Source: CAZKAP01 sp964550895 | GTDB taxonomy: Bacteria; Bacteroidota; Bacteroidia; Flavobacteriales; Flavobacteriaceae | DNA: 64,000 nt | Direction: 5' to 3' | Assembly (NCBI GenBank): GCA_964550895.1 | Contig: CAZKAP010000004.1 | Location: forward strand, 1-64,000 | Shown: positions 33,710 through 42,474 of the stretch, one piece after another | Numbering within the stretch: the stretch's first letter is position 1 | Layout of the letters: each line of letters begins with the position of its first letter | The notes under the pieces: model-generated | What the model saw: only the letters and a program-made list of their open reading frames with translations | Told to the model about the DNA's origin: nothing | The model's database searches: none | Position numbers and translations under genes: made by a program

Positions 33710-35202
33710 AGATAAGGCTGAAGGCCCTCGGCGACGCTGCGGTCGTTGGAAAGTCGCTTCACCTTATTTTGCCCTCCCAGTTTGCCGATGGACTTCATGT
33801 AGCGCTCGAAGCCTCCCCTGGGCACCACGGTAATCCTGAGCGGTTGTAGAATCTTCCCCTCAATCAGGTCCCGGTAATAGCTGTTCTGACGCTGCATGCT
33901 TTCTTCCAGGATCGAGGCGAATCGGTCCAGGTCGGAGGGCTGCGAAGCGAATTCGATGAACCACTGGTGATAGGGCAGTTCTTCCCCCGGAGGACTCACC
34001 ATAGGAGCCACGGTGAATTCGTTAACAGCGCAAGGCACCGCAGACATGCCTTCCTGAAGGGCCTGCTCTACCTCCTTGGCGATCACATGCTCGCCAAAGG
34101 CGCTGATAAAATGCTTGACCCTACCCGATACCACTACTTTATACGGTTTCAGGGAAACGAAGCGAACGGTGTCGCCCAGATCGTACCCCCAGAGTCCGGC
34201 ACTGGTCGACAGCATCATGGCATAGTCCACCCCCTGCTCCACCTCTCCTATGGTTAGCCGCGGTGCATCGGGCCTTCCATAATCTTTAAGGGGAACGAAC
34301 TCATAGAATATCCCGGCGTCCAGCAGCAGCAGTAAACCATCGTTCTCCAGTTCGTCCTGATAAGCGAAAAAACCTTCACTGGCCGGAAAAATCTCCAGGC
34401 TGTTGACGCGCCCCCCCAGGAGCTCATGGAAACGCGAGCGGTACGGCTCGTAATTGACCCCACCGTATACCAGCAGGGACAGGTTGGGGAAGATCTCCTT
34501 CATGGTTTTGCCCCCGCTGCGCTCCTGCAGCCGCTCGAAGTACATCTGCAGCCAGGACGGTATGCCGGCGATCACCCGCATGTCCTCCCCCATAGTCTCG
34601 TCGACGACCCGTTCTACCTTGGTCTCCCAGTCTTCGATGCAGTTGGTCTCCCAGCTCGGCAGCCGGTTTCGTAGCAGATAGGAGGGAACGTAGTGGGCGG
34701 ATATGCCGGATAGCCTTCCGTATTGTATGCCCCCTTTCTCTTCCAGTACCGGGCTTCCCTGCAGGAAGATCATCTTCCCGTTGACAAAGGAGGCGCTGCC
34801 GGACCGAACGATGTGGGTAAGCAGGGCATCCCGGGAGGCATTCACCTGTTCCCTCATGGATTCACCCGTAATGGGAATAAACTTGGACCCGGATGTAGTC
34901 CCCGAGGTCTTGGCAAAGTACCGGGGCCTGCCCGGCCAGAGCACGTCGCTTTCTCCTTTGATGACAGCTTCCACATAGGGCCTGAGCTCCTCGTAGTCCC
35001 GTATGGGCACCCGCTTCCTGAAGTCCCCGTAACTCCCGACAGACTCGAATCCGTGCTCCCTTCCGAAACGCGTCTGCCGTCCCTTCGATATCAGGTATTC
35101 AAACGTCCGTTGCTGAGCGCTTACAGGATGGAGCTTCCACTTCCGGTTTGCGCGGTACACATTAGCGGCAAATAGCTTTGCCGCCAACTCTTTGATCGTC
35201 AT
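33706..35202 (-). CDS. GH3 family acyl-adenylate-forming enzyme
   Basis: A 498-residue protein of the GH3 family, the ANL-type adenylating fold first known from plant auxin-conjugating enzymes. Visible features are the ATP-binding loop KTSGTTSGSKFIPIT (about residue 95-110), the adenosine site EIFPASEGFFAYQ, then YDLGDTVRF and FGEHVI near the C-terminal domain. Bacterial homologues are common in Bacteroidota, but their substrates are not known. The gene is coupled to DUF6909 by a 4-base overlap and follows the M23 peptidase gene by 8 bases, so they are co-transcribed. Confidence 0.88.
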   Translation of the reverse strand: MTIKELAAKLFAANVYRANRKWKLHPVSAQQRTFEYLISKGRQTRFGREHGFESVGSYGDFRKRVPIRDYEELRPYVEAVIKGESDVLWPGRPRYFAKTSGTTSGSKFIPITGESMREQVNASRDALLTHIVRSGSASFVNGKMIFLQGSPVLEEKGGIQYGRLSGISAHYVPSYLLRNRLPSWETNCIEDWETKVERVVDETMGEDMRVIAGIPSWLQMYFERLQERSGGKTMKEIFPNLSLLVYGGVNYEPYRSRFHELLGGRVNSLEIFPASEGFFAYQDELENDGLLLLLDAGIFYEFVPLKDYGRPDAPRLTIGEVEQGVDYAMMLSTSAGLWGYDLGDTVRFVSLKPYKVVVSGRVKHFISAFGEHVIAKEVEQALQEGMSAVPCAVNEFTVAPMVSPPGEELPYHQWFIEFASQPSDLDRFASILEESMQRQNSYYRDLIEGKILQPLRITVVPRGGFERYMKSIGKLGGQNKVKRLSNDRSVAEGLQPYL

Positions 35203-35209
35203 TCCTTCC

Positions 35210-36091
35210 TTACTTGAAGTAGATGTGTTTCTCGGGGTCGAGTGCCGCCCCGTTTCTCCAAAGTTCGAAATGCAGGTGAGGTCCGGTGGTGAATTCGCCC
35301 GTGTTGCCCACGGTGGCGACCACTTCTCCTGCCTTCACGGTCTGGCCCTGAGACTTAATCAGAGACCCGTTGTGCTTGTAAACCGAGGTGTATCCGTTCT
35401 GGTGCTCGATGATCATGACGTAGCCCGTCTCCGAGGTCCATTCTGAAAACAACACGGTCCCATCGGCAATGGACTTGACTGCTGTTCCCTTGGGAGCCGC
35501 AATGTCAACGGCGTAGTGTTCCTTAGAGGGGTCGAACTTCTGAGTGCCTGACAGATTGCCGTTTATGGGTGGAAAGAGTATGGGGTCCGCGCCCTCATCT
35601 TCCTGCTCGAAGATATTGTACTTGTCTTCCAGTTCTACATATTCCCTCAACCTCAGGTCTTCCGAAGAGGGCTGGAGGTTTGCATTGGCTATCATAGAGT
35701 CCAGACTAAACTGACGGAACAGGGAGTCCCGATCGATATTATCTGCCGTGACTTCGCCCCTGAGCACCTTGCGCATGGTATCCAGATAGCGATTGGTGTA
35801 CGTGATATTCTGCTCCAGCTCGGTGATATCGTAGGCAAGCTGAGTGGCCTGCCGTTTTAGCGCAGTAGAGTCATAGCCCGGAATGTATTCCTTCAGGTCG
35901 GTAAAAGCGATCAGCAGGGTTGTAAGGGCAATCAGAAATACCGTCGCCAGGGTCCCGGTTACGAATACATTAAGGCGGCTCAACTTGAACGATATCTTCT
36001 CCTCGAAGGTACTCTCGTTCAGGATGACCAGTCGATATTTATGAAGAAGCTTCCGTTTGAGTTCCTTTCCTTTTTTCGTTCGTTTCGCCAT
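35210..36091 (-). CDS. M23 family peptidoglycan metallopeptidase
   Basis: A 293-residue inner-membrane-anchored murein peptidase. A basic cytoplasmic N-terminus is followed by a single membrane helix (about 43-63), a coiled-coil-like stretch (75-165), and the LytM/M23 domain (about 175-290). The zinc ligands are His192 and Asp196 (HYAVD) and the HxH pair His272 and His274 (PHLHFE). All catalytic residues appear intact. It opens the GH3-DUF6909 run and diverges from tatA. A role in cell-wall hydrolysis or division is expected from the family. Confidence 0.92.
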   Translation of the reverse strand: MAKRTKKGKELKRKLLHKYRLVILNESTFEEKISFKLSRLNVFVTGTLATVFLIALTTLLIAFTDLKEYIPGYDSTALKRQATQLAYDITELEQNITYTNRYLDTMRKVLRGEVTADNIDRDSLFRQFSLDSMIANANLQPSSEDLRLREYVELEDKYNIFEQEDEGADPILFPPINGNLSGTQKFDPSKEHYAVDIAAPKGTAVKSIADGTVLFSEWTSETGYVMIIEHQNGYTSVYKHNGSLIKSQGQTVKAGEVVATVGNTGEFTTGPHLHFELWRNGAALDPEKHIYFK

Positions 36092-36184
36092 ACTACAATA
36101 ACGTGAAATGCCGCAATTTACAACGAAAAAGGAAGAGCCTCGCGCATAAATTGGCAGAAATTTAACCTAAAAACACAATGGGAA

Positions 36185-36215
36185 TTGTGAACTTTCCGTT
36201 GTTCAAGTACTTTTG
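36185..36215 (+). promoter_or_regulatory. Complete Bacteroidota promoter of tatA
   Basis: TTG at 36185-36187 and TACTTTTG at 36208-36215 are separated by 20 bases, within the 17-23 base range for the TTG / TAnnTTTG promoter. The ATG follows 17 bases after the -7 box. Confidence 0.7.
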
Positions 36216-36232
36216 TTTCTTATTCAGAGATT

Positions 36233-36424
36233 ATGTGGTTTAATGTTATTCTTGGTATGATCGGGACCCCCCAGATTATCCTGATTGCCGTTTTGATCCT
36301 GTTGCTTTTTGGCGGAAGGAAGATTCCGGAGTTGATGCGGGGCCTGGGAAGTGGCATTAAGGAATTCAAGAATGCCACCAAAGAAGACGACACCATAGAA
36401 GGAAAAAAGGAGTCCGAAGAGTAG
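36233..36424 (+). CDS. tatA: Twin-arginine translocase subunit TatA
   Basis: A 63-residue TatA/E protein. It has a short periplasmic N-terminus and one membrane helix (about 10-27) ending at the FGGRKIPELMRGLG hinge. The amphipathic helix IKEFKNATKE and an acidic tail follow. TatA forms the variable-size pore that lets folded proteins cross the inner membrane. No tatB or tatC is adjacent, so the rest of the system is elsewhere. It has a full promoter upstream and sits between the M23 peptidase (divergent) and DUF4837 (convergent). Confidence 0.95.
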   Translation: MWFNVILGMIGTPQIILIAVLILLLFGGRKIPELMRGLGSGIKEFKNATKEDDTIEGKKESEE

Positions 36425-36453
36425 TCCCGGCTGCCATAAGCCCATTGCCTTTT

Positions 36454-37461
36454 TTAGTTAACCCCGTCCGAAACCGTCTTCATGGATCGGAATATGGCCT
36501 CAATCTCGAATATATAGTCCCGCTGAATTTCGGATGGGGCAAATACAAAGCCTTCCAGTACCATCCAGCGGTCGTTCTTCCGATCTTCTATCCAGTACAT
36601 CAGATACGGCCCTCCCATAGGGAAATTCTCCATTTCCCAAAGACCTCGCACCTCGAACGCCCGCTTGCCTTCAATCCGGGTCTCCCGTATGTAGGGCGCG
36701 AACATCTTTTCCGTGCTCAGGTATGTAGTATATCCCGGGATATCCGGCCCGGGCACGAAGCGCTTTCCGATGGAATCCCGCACTCCGATAACGGTCTCCG
36801 CCAATGAGGCGTCCCGATCCAAAGGTTCCCACGGCAGTTCGTACATCAACAGGTTCATGTTTCCCTTGTCGATGGGCCGGTCGAGCCAGAGGAATCCTTT
36901 TTCCTTCTTGGATACTGCATAGACGCTGGGTATCAACAGGTCAAAACCAAAACTGTCGCGAACTACGGGAGACTTCTGAAGCGATCGGCGGAACCTCCGC
37001 TGCGACTCGGAAATTTCGTTCCTTTTGAAACGCACAATGGCGGAATCGGCTATTCGGGCCACGCCTGCAATTAGGCTGGCCTCATCCTTGCCCTTAACGA
37101 TGGCGATTTCCTGTGGTTTGGCATAGCGATCCCGGGCATAACCCACGGTATTGGAAGAATCCACACTTACGATCAGCACCGAACGGCCTTTGCGGTAGGT
37201 TCCGGTAAACACCTTCTCCGGAATCTGGATTATACTAAAAATCGGTTCTTGCCGATTGAGTCCGACCTGAGTGCTCGCGAAATGTTTGCGAATGCTGTCA
37301 CCTACCCGGCTGTTCCAGACGTCGTTATCCGTGACCACCATCAATTGGTTCACCTGTCCCGTGGATTCCGGTAAAAAGGATTTCTTATCCGAGGCCTCTT
37401 CGCAGGAAAAGAAAAGGGTCGTGCCCAGAAAAAGGAGGGCCCGGGAAAGCCGTGTTGTCAT
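36454..37461 (-). CDS. DUF4837 family lipoprotein
   Basis: A 335-residue lipoprotein. The lipobox is LFFSC with Cys20 acylated. The mature part begins EEASDKKSFLPESTGQVNQL and carries the DUF4837 pattern, with FLWLDRPIDKG and MYELPWEPLD, then MGGPYLMYWIEDRKNDRWMV near the C-terminus. The family is restricted to Bacteroidota and has no established function. It lies 9 bases downstream of the LysM transglycosylase gene, and the two were probably co-transcribed. Envelope location is directly suggested by the lipobox; a cell-wall role is inference. Confidence 0.85.
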   Translation of the reverse strand: MTTRLSRALLFLGTTLFFSCEEASDKKSFLPESTGQVNQLMVVTDNDVWNSRVGDSIRKHFASTQVGLNRQEPIFSIIQIPEKVFTGTYRKGRSVLIVSVDSSNTVGYARDRYAKPQEIAIVKGKDEASLIAGVARIADSAIVRFKRNEISESQRRFRRSLQKSPVVRDSFGFDLLIPSVYAVSKKEKGFLWLDRPIDKGNMNLLMYELPWEPLDRDASLAETVIGVRDSIGKRFVPGPDIPGYTTYLSTEKMFAPYIRETRIEGKRAFEVRGLWEMENFPMGGPYLMYWIEDRKNDRWMVLEGFVFAPSEIQRDYIFEIEAIFRSMKTVSDGVN

Positions 37462-37470
37462 AATCTCGAT

Positions 37471-39045
37471 TTATGAGGAACAGTCACATAGTTTGAGACG
37501 TGTTCCGGGTACCAACTTGTCCCCGCGAATATTGTTCCATTCTCGCAATTTCTGCACGGTAACTCCCGGATATTTTTGAGAAATCTTCCATAGGGAGTCC
37601 CCCGAGCGCACCAAATGGCTGGTGCTCTTGGCCGTCGAAGAGCCGGAAGCGGAGCGAGATGCCTGAGAGGAGGCGAACTTCCTCGGATAGATAGTCAACC
37701 GCTGACCTACGCGTATGCGAGAATTTCGAAGGCCGTTCCACCTCTTGATCTGACTTACACCCACACCATAGCGCTCTGCTATCCTGCCGAGGTAGTCCCC
37801 GCTACGCACCCGGTATCGGATGCGCTGTGGCTGAGTAACCAGGCTCGGGAGCGGTTTCTCTTTTTTCTCCAGTTGCTTATCGGCCAGGGCATAAAGGGCC
37901 GTCTCATTAGTAACGTACTTGCCGATTTTGGACAAGGGAAGACGCAGATAGAAGGTCTCGTCTCCGATTTCCGGAATCAGGTCAAGCTTATACGAGGGGT
38001 TCAGAAGCTGAATCTCTTCCTTGTTCATCTGAAGGGCGTCGGCCAGGACATCGAACGGCATCGCCTTCTTCACATGTACCGTATCGGTCAGGAAATAGGG
38101 GCGTTCCACGCCAACCTTCTGCAGCCCGTGCTCTTCGGCATAATTAAAAATGTATAGGACCGTTTGAAAGGCAGGGACATAACCCGCAGTCTCCCTGGGG
38201 AGGAAGGCCCGGATGTTCCAGTAGTTTCGGCGCCCCCCGGATCTGCGTATCGCTTTGTTCACATTTCCCGGACCAGAATTGTACGCCGCCAGGGCGAGAT
38301 CCCAGTCGTCGAATATATCGTACAACTTACTCAGATACCGGCAGGCCGCCTCGGTCGACTTCAGCGGGTCCTTGCGCTCATCTACATAATTGTTTACCTC
38401 GAGACCGTAGATCTTTCCCGTACTGTACATGAATTGCCAGAGGCCGGTTGCACCCACCCGCGAGCGGGCACTTGGATTCAGTGCGGATTCTACGATGGCC
38501 AGGTATTTGAGCTCCAAGGGTATGTCGTATTTACTCAAGGCTTCCTCGAACATCGGGAAGTAGAACTCACTGGCAGTAAGCATACGCTCCATCAGACCCG
38601 TCTTCTGAGTCAGGAAGGTATTGATGACCTTTTCGAGGGATGGATTGTACTCAATAGAAAGGGGGGTCTGCTCATTCAGACGCGCCAGGCGGGCCTTCAA
38701 GGTATCGGTGGGAACCTGAAGCCGATGCAGCTTAGTGTCCGAACTGTCCACCACCATGCCCTGCATTTCCTTGAACAGGTCCTGGTTGCTGATCAGTTCC
38801 TGCATCCACAGGCTGTCGTACGAATACGCCAGGGTCAGATCCTCCCGAAGTGCCTGAGGGTCCTGCCGTACCTTTAGCGTATCTCCCTGCAGGGAAATGC
38901 GGGAATCCCGAGCGGGGTCCTTAAGCATTACTGTGCCGGTACTGTCCACGGCACGCCCGGACTCCTCTCCGGTTGCCTGGGCCTGAAGCCCGGTTACCGC
39001 CAGCCAAAACATACCCAGCGTAACATAAAACTGTACTCTCCTCAT
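37471..39045 (-). CDS. Lytic transglycosylase with two LysM domains (MltD-like)
   Basis: A 524-residue secreted murein hydrolase. The signal peptide covers about 1-24 (cleavage near LQAQA). The SLT domain (about 165-305) has the catalytic Glu186 in YLAIVESALNP, then GATGLWQFM and AAYNSGPGN. Two LysM peptidoglycan-binding repeats follow, at about 408-450 (YRVRSGDYLGRIAERYGV) and 475-520 (HLVRSGDSLWKISQKYPGV). This matches MltD. The start at ATG 39045 was preferred over a TTG two codons earlier. It cleaves glycan strands to 1,6-anhydromuropeptides. Confidence 0.93.
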   Translation of the reverse strand: MRRVQFYVTLGMFWLAVTGLQAQATGEESGRAVDSTGTVMLKDPARDSRISLQGDTLKVRQDPQALREDLTLAYSYDSLWMQELISNQDLFKEMQGMVVDSSDTKLHRLQVPTDTLKARLARLNEQTPLSIEYNPSLEKVINTFLTQKTGLMERMLTASEFYFPMFEEALSKYDIPLELKYLAIVESALNPSARSRVGATGLWQFMYSTGKIYGLEVNNYVDERKDPLKSTEAACRYLSKLYDIFDDWDLALAAYNSGPGNVNKAIRRSGGRRNYWNIRAFLPRETAGYVPAFQTVLYIFNYAEEHGLQKVGVERPYFLTDTVHVKKAMPFDVLADALQMNKEEIQLLNPSYKLDLIPEIGDETFYLRLPLSKIGKYVTNETALYALADKQLEKKEKPLPSLVTQPQRIRYRVRSGDYLGRIAERYGVGVSQIKRWNGLRNSRIRVGQRLTIYPRKFASSQASRSASGSSTAKSTSHLVRSGDSLWKISQKYPGVTVQKLREWNNIRGDKLVPGTRLKLCDCSS

Positions 39046-39160
39046 AATCAAAAGCCAAATAGTAAGATAGGGAATTTCCTTCTTCTGTGCCGTGCCGGCA
39101 AAATAATGGGATCAATCGCAGAAAAAGACGGGTAAACTCCTATGAACCAAAACGGAATGC

Positions 39161-40351
39161 CTACTTCAATATTGCGGCGATCCCTGGAAGAGTCTTACCT
39201 TCGAGGCTTTCCAGCATAGCTCCGCCCCCGGTGGATACATAGCTCACCTTATCGGCAAAACCGAACTTTTTAACGGCGGACACCGAGTCTCCTCCTCCTA
39301 CCAGACTGAAGGCTCCACTCTGCGTAGCCTCGTCCACATACTCGCCCACGGCTATGGTGCCCTTGGCAAAAGTCTCCATTTCGAATACCCCCACAGGCCC
39401 ATTCCACAGGATGGTGCGGGAGTTCAGGAGTACGTGGCGGAATGATTCCAGGGTGCTAGGACCGACATCCAGCCCTTGCCAGCCCACCGGGATCTCCCCG
39501 ACCGGGCACACCTGAGTGCGGGCGGCATTGTCGAATGCATCCGCGGCCACTACATCGACGGGGAGATGTACTTCGACGTCCATGGCTTGTGCCTTTTGCA
39601 TGATATCACGAGCCAGTTGCAGCTTGTCGTCCTCGCAAATCGAATCGCCTACCTGTCCGCCCTGGGCTTTGATGAAGGTGTACGTCATGCCGCCTCCTAT
39701 AATCAGGTGGTCGATCTTCGGAAGTATGTTTTCTATAATCGTAATCTTGGAGGACACCTTAGCCCCACCCATGATAGCCGTAACCGGCTTTTCACCGGAT
39801 TTCATGATGCGTTCGATGGCCTCTATCTCACCGGCCAGCAAGTACCCGAAACACTTGTTACCGGGGAAGAAATCCGCAACGATAGTGGTGGAGGCATGCG
39901 CTCTGTGGGCCGTTCCGAAGGCATCGTTAACATAGATATCTCCCAGGCGGGAGAGTTGTTCAGCAAAGTCCCGGTCTCCACTTTCTTCTTCGGGATAAAA
40001 CCTGAGATTCTCCAGGAGGACGACCTCGCCATCCTGTATATCGGCGATCTGTTCCTCCACCTGCGCCCCTACAGCATGCTCGATAAAGCGCACCTGCACC
40101 CCGATAATCTCGGAAACCTTTCCGGCTATGTGCGAAAGCGACAATTCGGGCTTGCGGCTGCCCTTCGGGCGCCCCAGATGGCTCATGAGTATGGCACTTC
40201 CTCCATCTTCCATAACTTTCAGGATGGTCTTGCGTGCACCCTCGATCCTGCTGCTGTCGGTTACCTGGAATTCTTCGTCCAGCGGCACATTGAAATCTAC
40301 CCGGATTAATGCCTTCTTCGAAGCAAAATTAAAGTCGTCTACGGTTTTCAT
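39161..40351 (-). CDS. pgk: Phosphoglycerate kinase
   Basis: A 396-residue glycolytic enzyme that transfers phosphate between 1,3-bisphosphoglycerate and ADP. Conserved blocks include RVDFNVPLD (substrate loop), SHLGRPKG, LENLRFYPEEE, and the nucleotide-binding SLVGGGDSVSAVKKFG near the C-terminus. The start MKTVDDFNFASKKALI was chosen because an 11-codon upstream extension is not seen in the family. It stands 115 bases upstream of the MltD-like gene and is divergent from holB across about 200 bases in which I see no further gene. Confidence 0.98.
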   Translation of the reverse strand: MKTVDDFNFASKKALIRVDFNVPLDEEFQVTDSSRIEGARKTILKVMEDGGSAILMSHLGRPKGSRKPELSLSHIAGKVSEIIGVQVRFIEHAVGAQVEEQIADIQDGEVVLLENLRFYPEEESGDRDFAEQLSRLGDIYVNDAFGTAHRAHASTTIVADFFPGNKCFGYLLAGEIEAIERIMKSGEKPVTAIMGGAKVSSKITIIENILPKIDHLIIGGGMTYTFIKAQGGQVGDSICEDDKLQLARDIMQKAQAMDVEVHLPVDVVAADAFDNAARTQVCPVGEIPVGWQGLDVGPSTLESFRHVLLNSRTILWNGPVGVFEMETFAKGTIAVGEYVDEATQSGAFSLVGGGDSVSAVKKFGFADKVSYVSTGGGAMLESLEGKTLPGIAAILK

Positions 40352-40551
40352 TACTACCTTTTTTGGAAGGTTAAAAATAGGCAATTCGCGCGGGTCTGAC
40401 GCCAGGCAGGCTACACGAAAAGTCCTGGTTATATTGGGAAGTACAAGGGAAACCTCCCTGTCGCAAACGCATCACAATCCCCCTCTGCACTGAACCTGAG
40501 GAGCTTGCGAACACCCCGGATTCCTGTACCATCTATGCCTATCTTTACACC

Positions 40552-41688
40552 ATGCAGTCCAGGGTTTATGGAAACGAAAGACTCAGGTCGCAGCTCAGGC
40601 GACTCGCGGCAGAGAAGAGGGTGTCACACGCACAACTCCTGAGTGGTCCGGAAGGCAGCGGAGGGCTGCCTGTGGCCCTGGAGTTCGCCCGGCATATCAT
40701 ACAGGCATACAGAACCGAATCGGAAGCCGGGCTGATCGCGGAGCGCATCAGACATTGGAATTTCCCTGACCTGCATTTCAGCTATCCCTTCGTCCGCCTG
40801 GACGAACGCACCCATTCCGAAAAATATGCCCAACAGTGGAAGGAATTCCTCAGCGAAACACCCTGGGGCAACAGCGAAGACTGGGCCTCACGCATCCGGA
40901 GCAGCAGCGGTAAAAACGTAGGAATCTTCAAGGCCGAGGCAGAACGCATCATCGAAAAAACCAAATACACCGCCTTTGAAGGGGGGGCCAAAGTACTCAT
41001 CCTCTGGCAGCCGGAAAGAATGAATGCCGACACCTCGAACCGGCTCCTCAAGCTCCTGGAGGAACCCCCCAGGCTCACATTCTTTATATTAGTGTCCGAA
41101 CAGCCCGAAGGCATACTACCCACAATATTGTCGCGCTGCGTGGCTTACAGGCTCTCGCCTCTGGAAACTGCCGAAATCGAGGCGGCATTGTGCGGGAGCG
41201 GAATGGCGGCCGAAGAAGCCCGTCTGATTGCTCCCCAGGCGAGTGGCAACCTGCGCAAGGCCATGGTGCTGGCCCAGGATAACGAAAACGCCGCATACTA
41301 TCAGGATCGTTTCGCGTACTGGGTGCGCTGTGCCTTTCGGGCAAAAAAAGACCGGTCTGCCATCCGGGAACTCCTGGACTGGAGCGAGGAAATGGCGAAG
41401 CTGGACAGAAACCAGCAGCGGGACTTCCTCAATTACTGCAGCGAGATCTTTCGATGGGCGCTGCACCGGAACTACGCCTCTGCCCTTCCCGGCGAACCCA
41501 TTGAGCTCTCAGAAGACTTTGACCTGAGAAAGTTTGCACCTTTCGTTCATGAAGGAAACATAGAGGATATTCAGCGCGAATTGGAGTCGGCCATCTACCA
41601 CATACAGCGCTACGTTAATTCGAAGACGGTATTCTCCGATATTTCGGTGAAAATTACCCGCTACCTACACAGGCCAGCAGCGAGCTAA
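40552..41688 (+). CDS. holB: DNA polymerase III delta-prime subunit
   Basis: A 378-residue clamp-loader subunit. The AAA+ domain shows RVSHAQLLSGPEGSGG, KVLILWQPERMN, and ADTSNRLLKLLEEPPRLTFF with ILSRC, the sensor-1 region shared by delta-prime and DnaX. The P-loop-like sequence GPEGSGG lacks the Lys of a working Walker A, which fits a subunit that does not hydrolyse ATP. The usual Cys4 zinc module of DnaX-type proteins is not evident. A near-consensus -7 box (TATCTTTA, 40540-40547) precedes the ATG by four bases. A strong terminator follows the gene. Confidence 0.9.
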   Translation: MQSRVYGNERLRSQLRRLAAEKRVSHAQLLSGPEGSGGLPVALEFARHIIQAYRTESEAGLIAERIRHWNFPDLHFSYPFVRLDERTHSEKYAQQWKEFLSETPWGNSEDWASRIRSSSGKNVGIFKAEAERIIEKTKYTAFEGGAKVLILWQPERMNADTSNRLLKLLEEPPRLTFFILVSEQPEGILPTILSRCVAYRLSPLETAEIEAALCGSGMAAEEARLIAPQASGNLRKAMVLAQDNENAAYYQDRFAYWVRCAFRAKKDRSAIRELLDWSEEMAKLDRNQQRDFLNYCSEIFRWALHRNYASALPGEPIELSEDFDLRKFAPFVHEGNIEDIQRELESAIYHIQRYVNSKTVFSDISVKITRYLHRPAAS

Positions 41689-41709
41689 TCACGGCCTCCC
41701 TACAAATAG

Positions 41710-41743
41710 AAACCCGGCCTATTCAGAGCCGGGTTTGTTTTTT
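41710..41743 (+). terminator. Rho-independent terminator after holB
   Basis: AAACCCGGC and GCCGGGTTT pair perfectly (nine base pairs) around a nine-base loop, followed by GTTTTTT. It starts 22 bases after the holB stop. Because a convergent gene ends at 41761, it may serve both directions, but the T-tract is clearly better on the plus strand. Confidence 0.88.
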
Positions 41744-41760
41744 GGTGGAGGTCTTACGAA

Positions 41761-42264
41761 TTAGTCCTTCTCGTTCAGGCTTTGGATAATTTCCCCGGTA
41801 ATGTCCAGACCCTCACCCCCGAAGAGGACACTCCCCTGTTTGCCGCTCTTGAGTATGAGCGTAAAGTCATTCGCTTCGCCATAGCTTTCGACCGTGCTCT
41901 CTATCGTTCCCTTTATACTGTCCAGTTTGACCTGCTGCATGGATTGGAATTGATTGTACTGCAACTGGAAGGTCTGTTGGGCCTGCATAAACTTGTTCTG
42001 AAACTCCTGACTGCGCTCCTCCTGCTTTTTTCGTGAAAGCCTACTGAGTTCTTCACTGAGCTTTTGACCCTCCATCTGATAGGCCATCTGCAGGCTGTCC
42101 CCTATGGACTTAAATCGGGTCTCCGCCAGCTCCATGTCCTTCTGAAGGACCTGAAGCGCACTATACTCTTCGGATATTTCGTCGTAATTGACCAATCCGA
42201 TCTTCTCCTTACTGCTACAACCGACAACGGCTATTACGGCAAATATTCCAACAATTTTTTTCAT
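41761..42264 (-). CDS. OmpH/Skp-like periplasmic chaperone lipoprotein
   Basis: A 167-residue protein with a lipobox VVGC (Cys16). The mature part is a short N-terminal strand (KIGLVNYDEISEEYSALQVL) followed by a long charged helical hairpin rich in Gln, Glu and Lys (about 40-125), and a C-terminal strand region (FTLILKSGKQGSVLFGGEG). This is the OmpH/Skp layout, whose members hold unfolded outer-membrane proteins in the periplasm. Most Skp proteins are soluble, so the lipid anchor is a variation. It is a single gene, convergent with holB. Confidence 0.82.
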   Translation of the reverse strand: MKKIVGIFAVIAVVGCSSKEKIGLVNYDEISEEYSALQVLQKDMELAETRFKSIGDSLQMAYQMEGQKLSEELSRLSRKKQEERSQEFQNKFMQAQQTFQLQYNQFQSMQQVKLDSIKGTIESTVESYGEANDFTLILKSGKQGSVLFGGEGLDITGEIIQSLNEKD

Positions 42265-42358
42265 GGCTTGAATTTGAGCCGCTAAAATAAGAAGTCGACC
42301 GTATCTGGACGCATGAAATGCCAGAAATGCCCATTATAGACAATTTCTATAGCTATCT

Positions 42359-42366
42359 TAAATTTG
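42359..42366 (+). promoter_or_regulatory. Orphan -7-like element in the 210-base gap
   Basis: TAAATTTG matches TAnnTTTG exactly but faces the 3' end of a minus-strand gene, with no plus-strand gene downstream. No -33 TTG is seen. It may be chance in AT-rich spacer or drive an antisense or small RNA. Otherwise the stretch 42265-42474 holds nothing I can recognise. Confidence 0.2.
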
Positions 42367-42474
42367 CATTTTTTCCTTCTATTATTATTGGGGCGCTCAG
42401 AGGCCTTTTAAGCCCGTCTTCGAATTTTCCCTGCCTACATGATGTTGGCGCTGGAGAAAACGCGTCAGGCCGCT

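Noticed and set aside
36424..36460. Terminator between tatA and DUF4837
   Set aside because: Only a four-base-pair stem precedes the T-run in this gap, too weak to claim.
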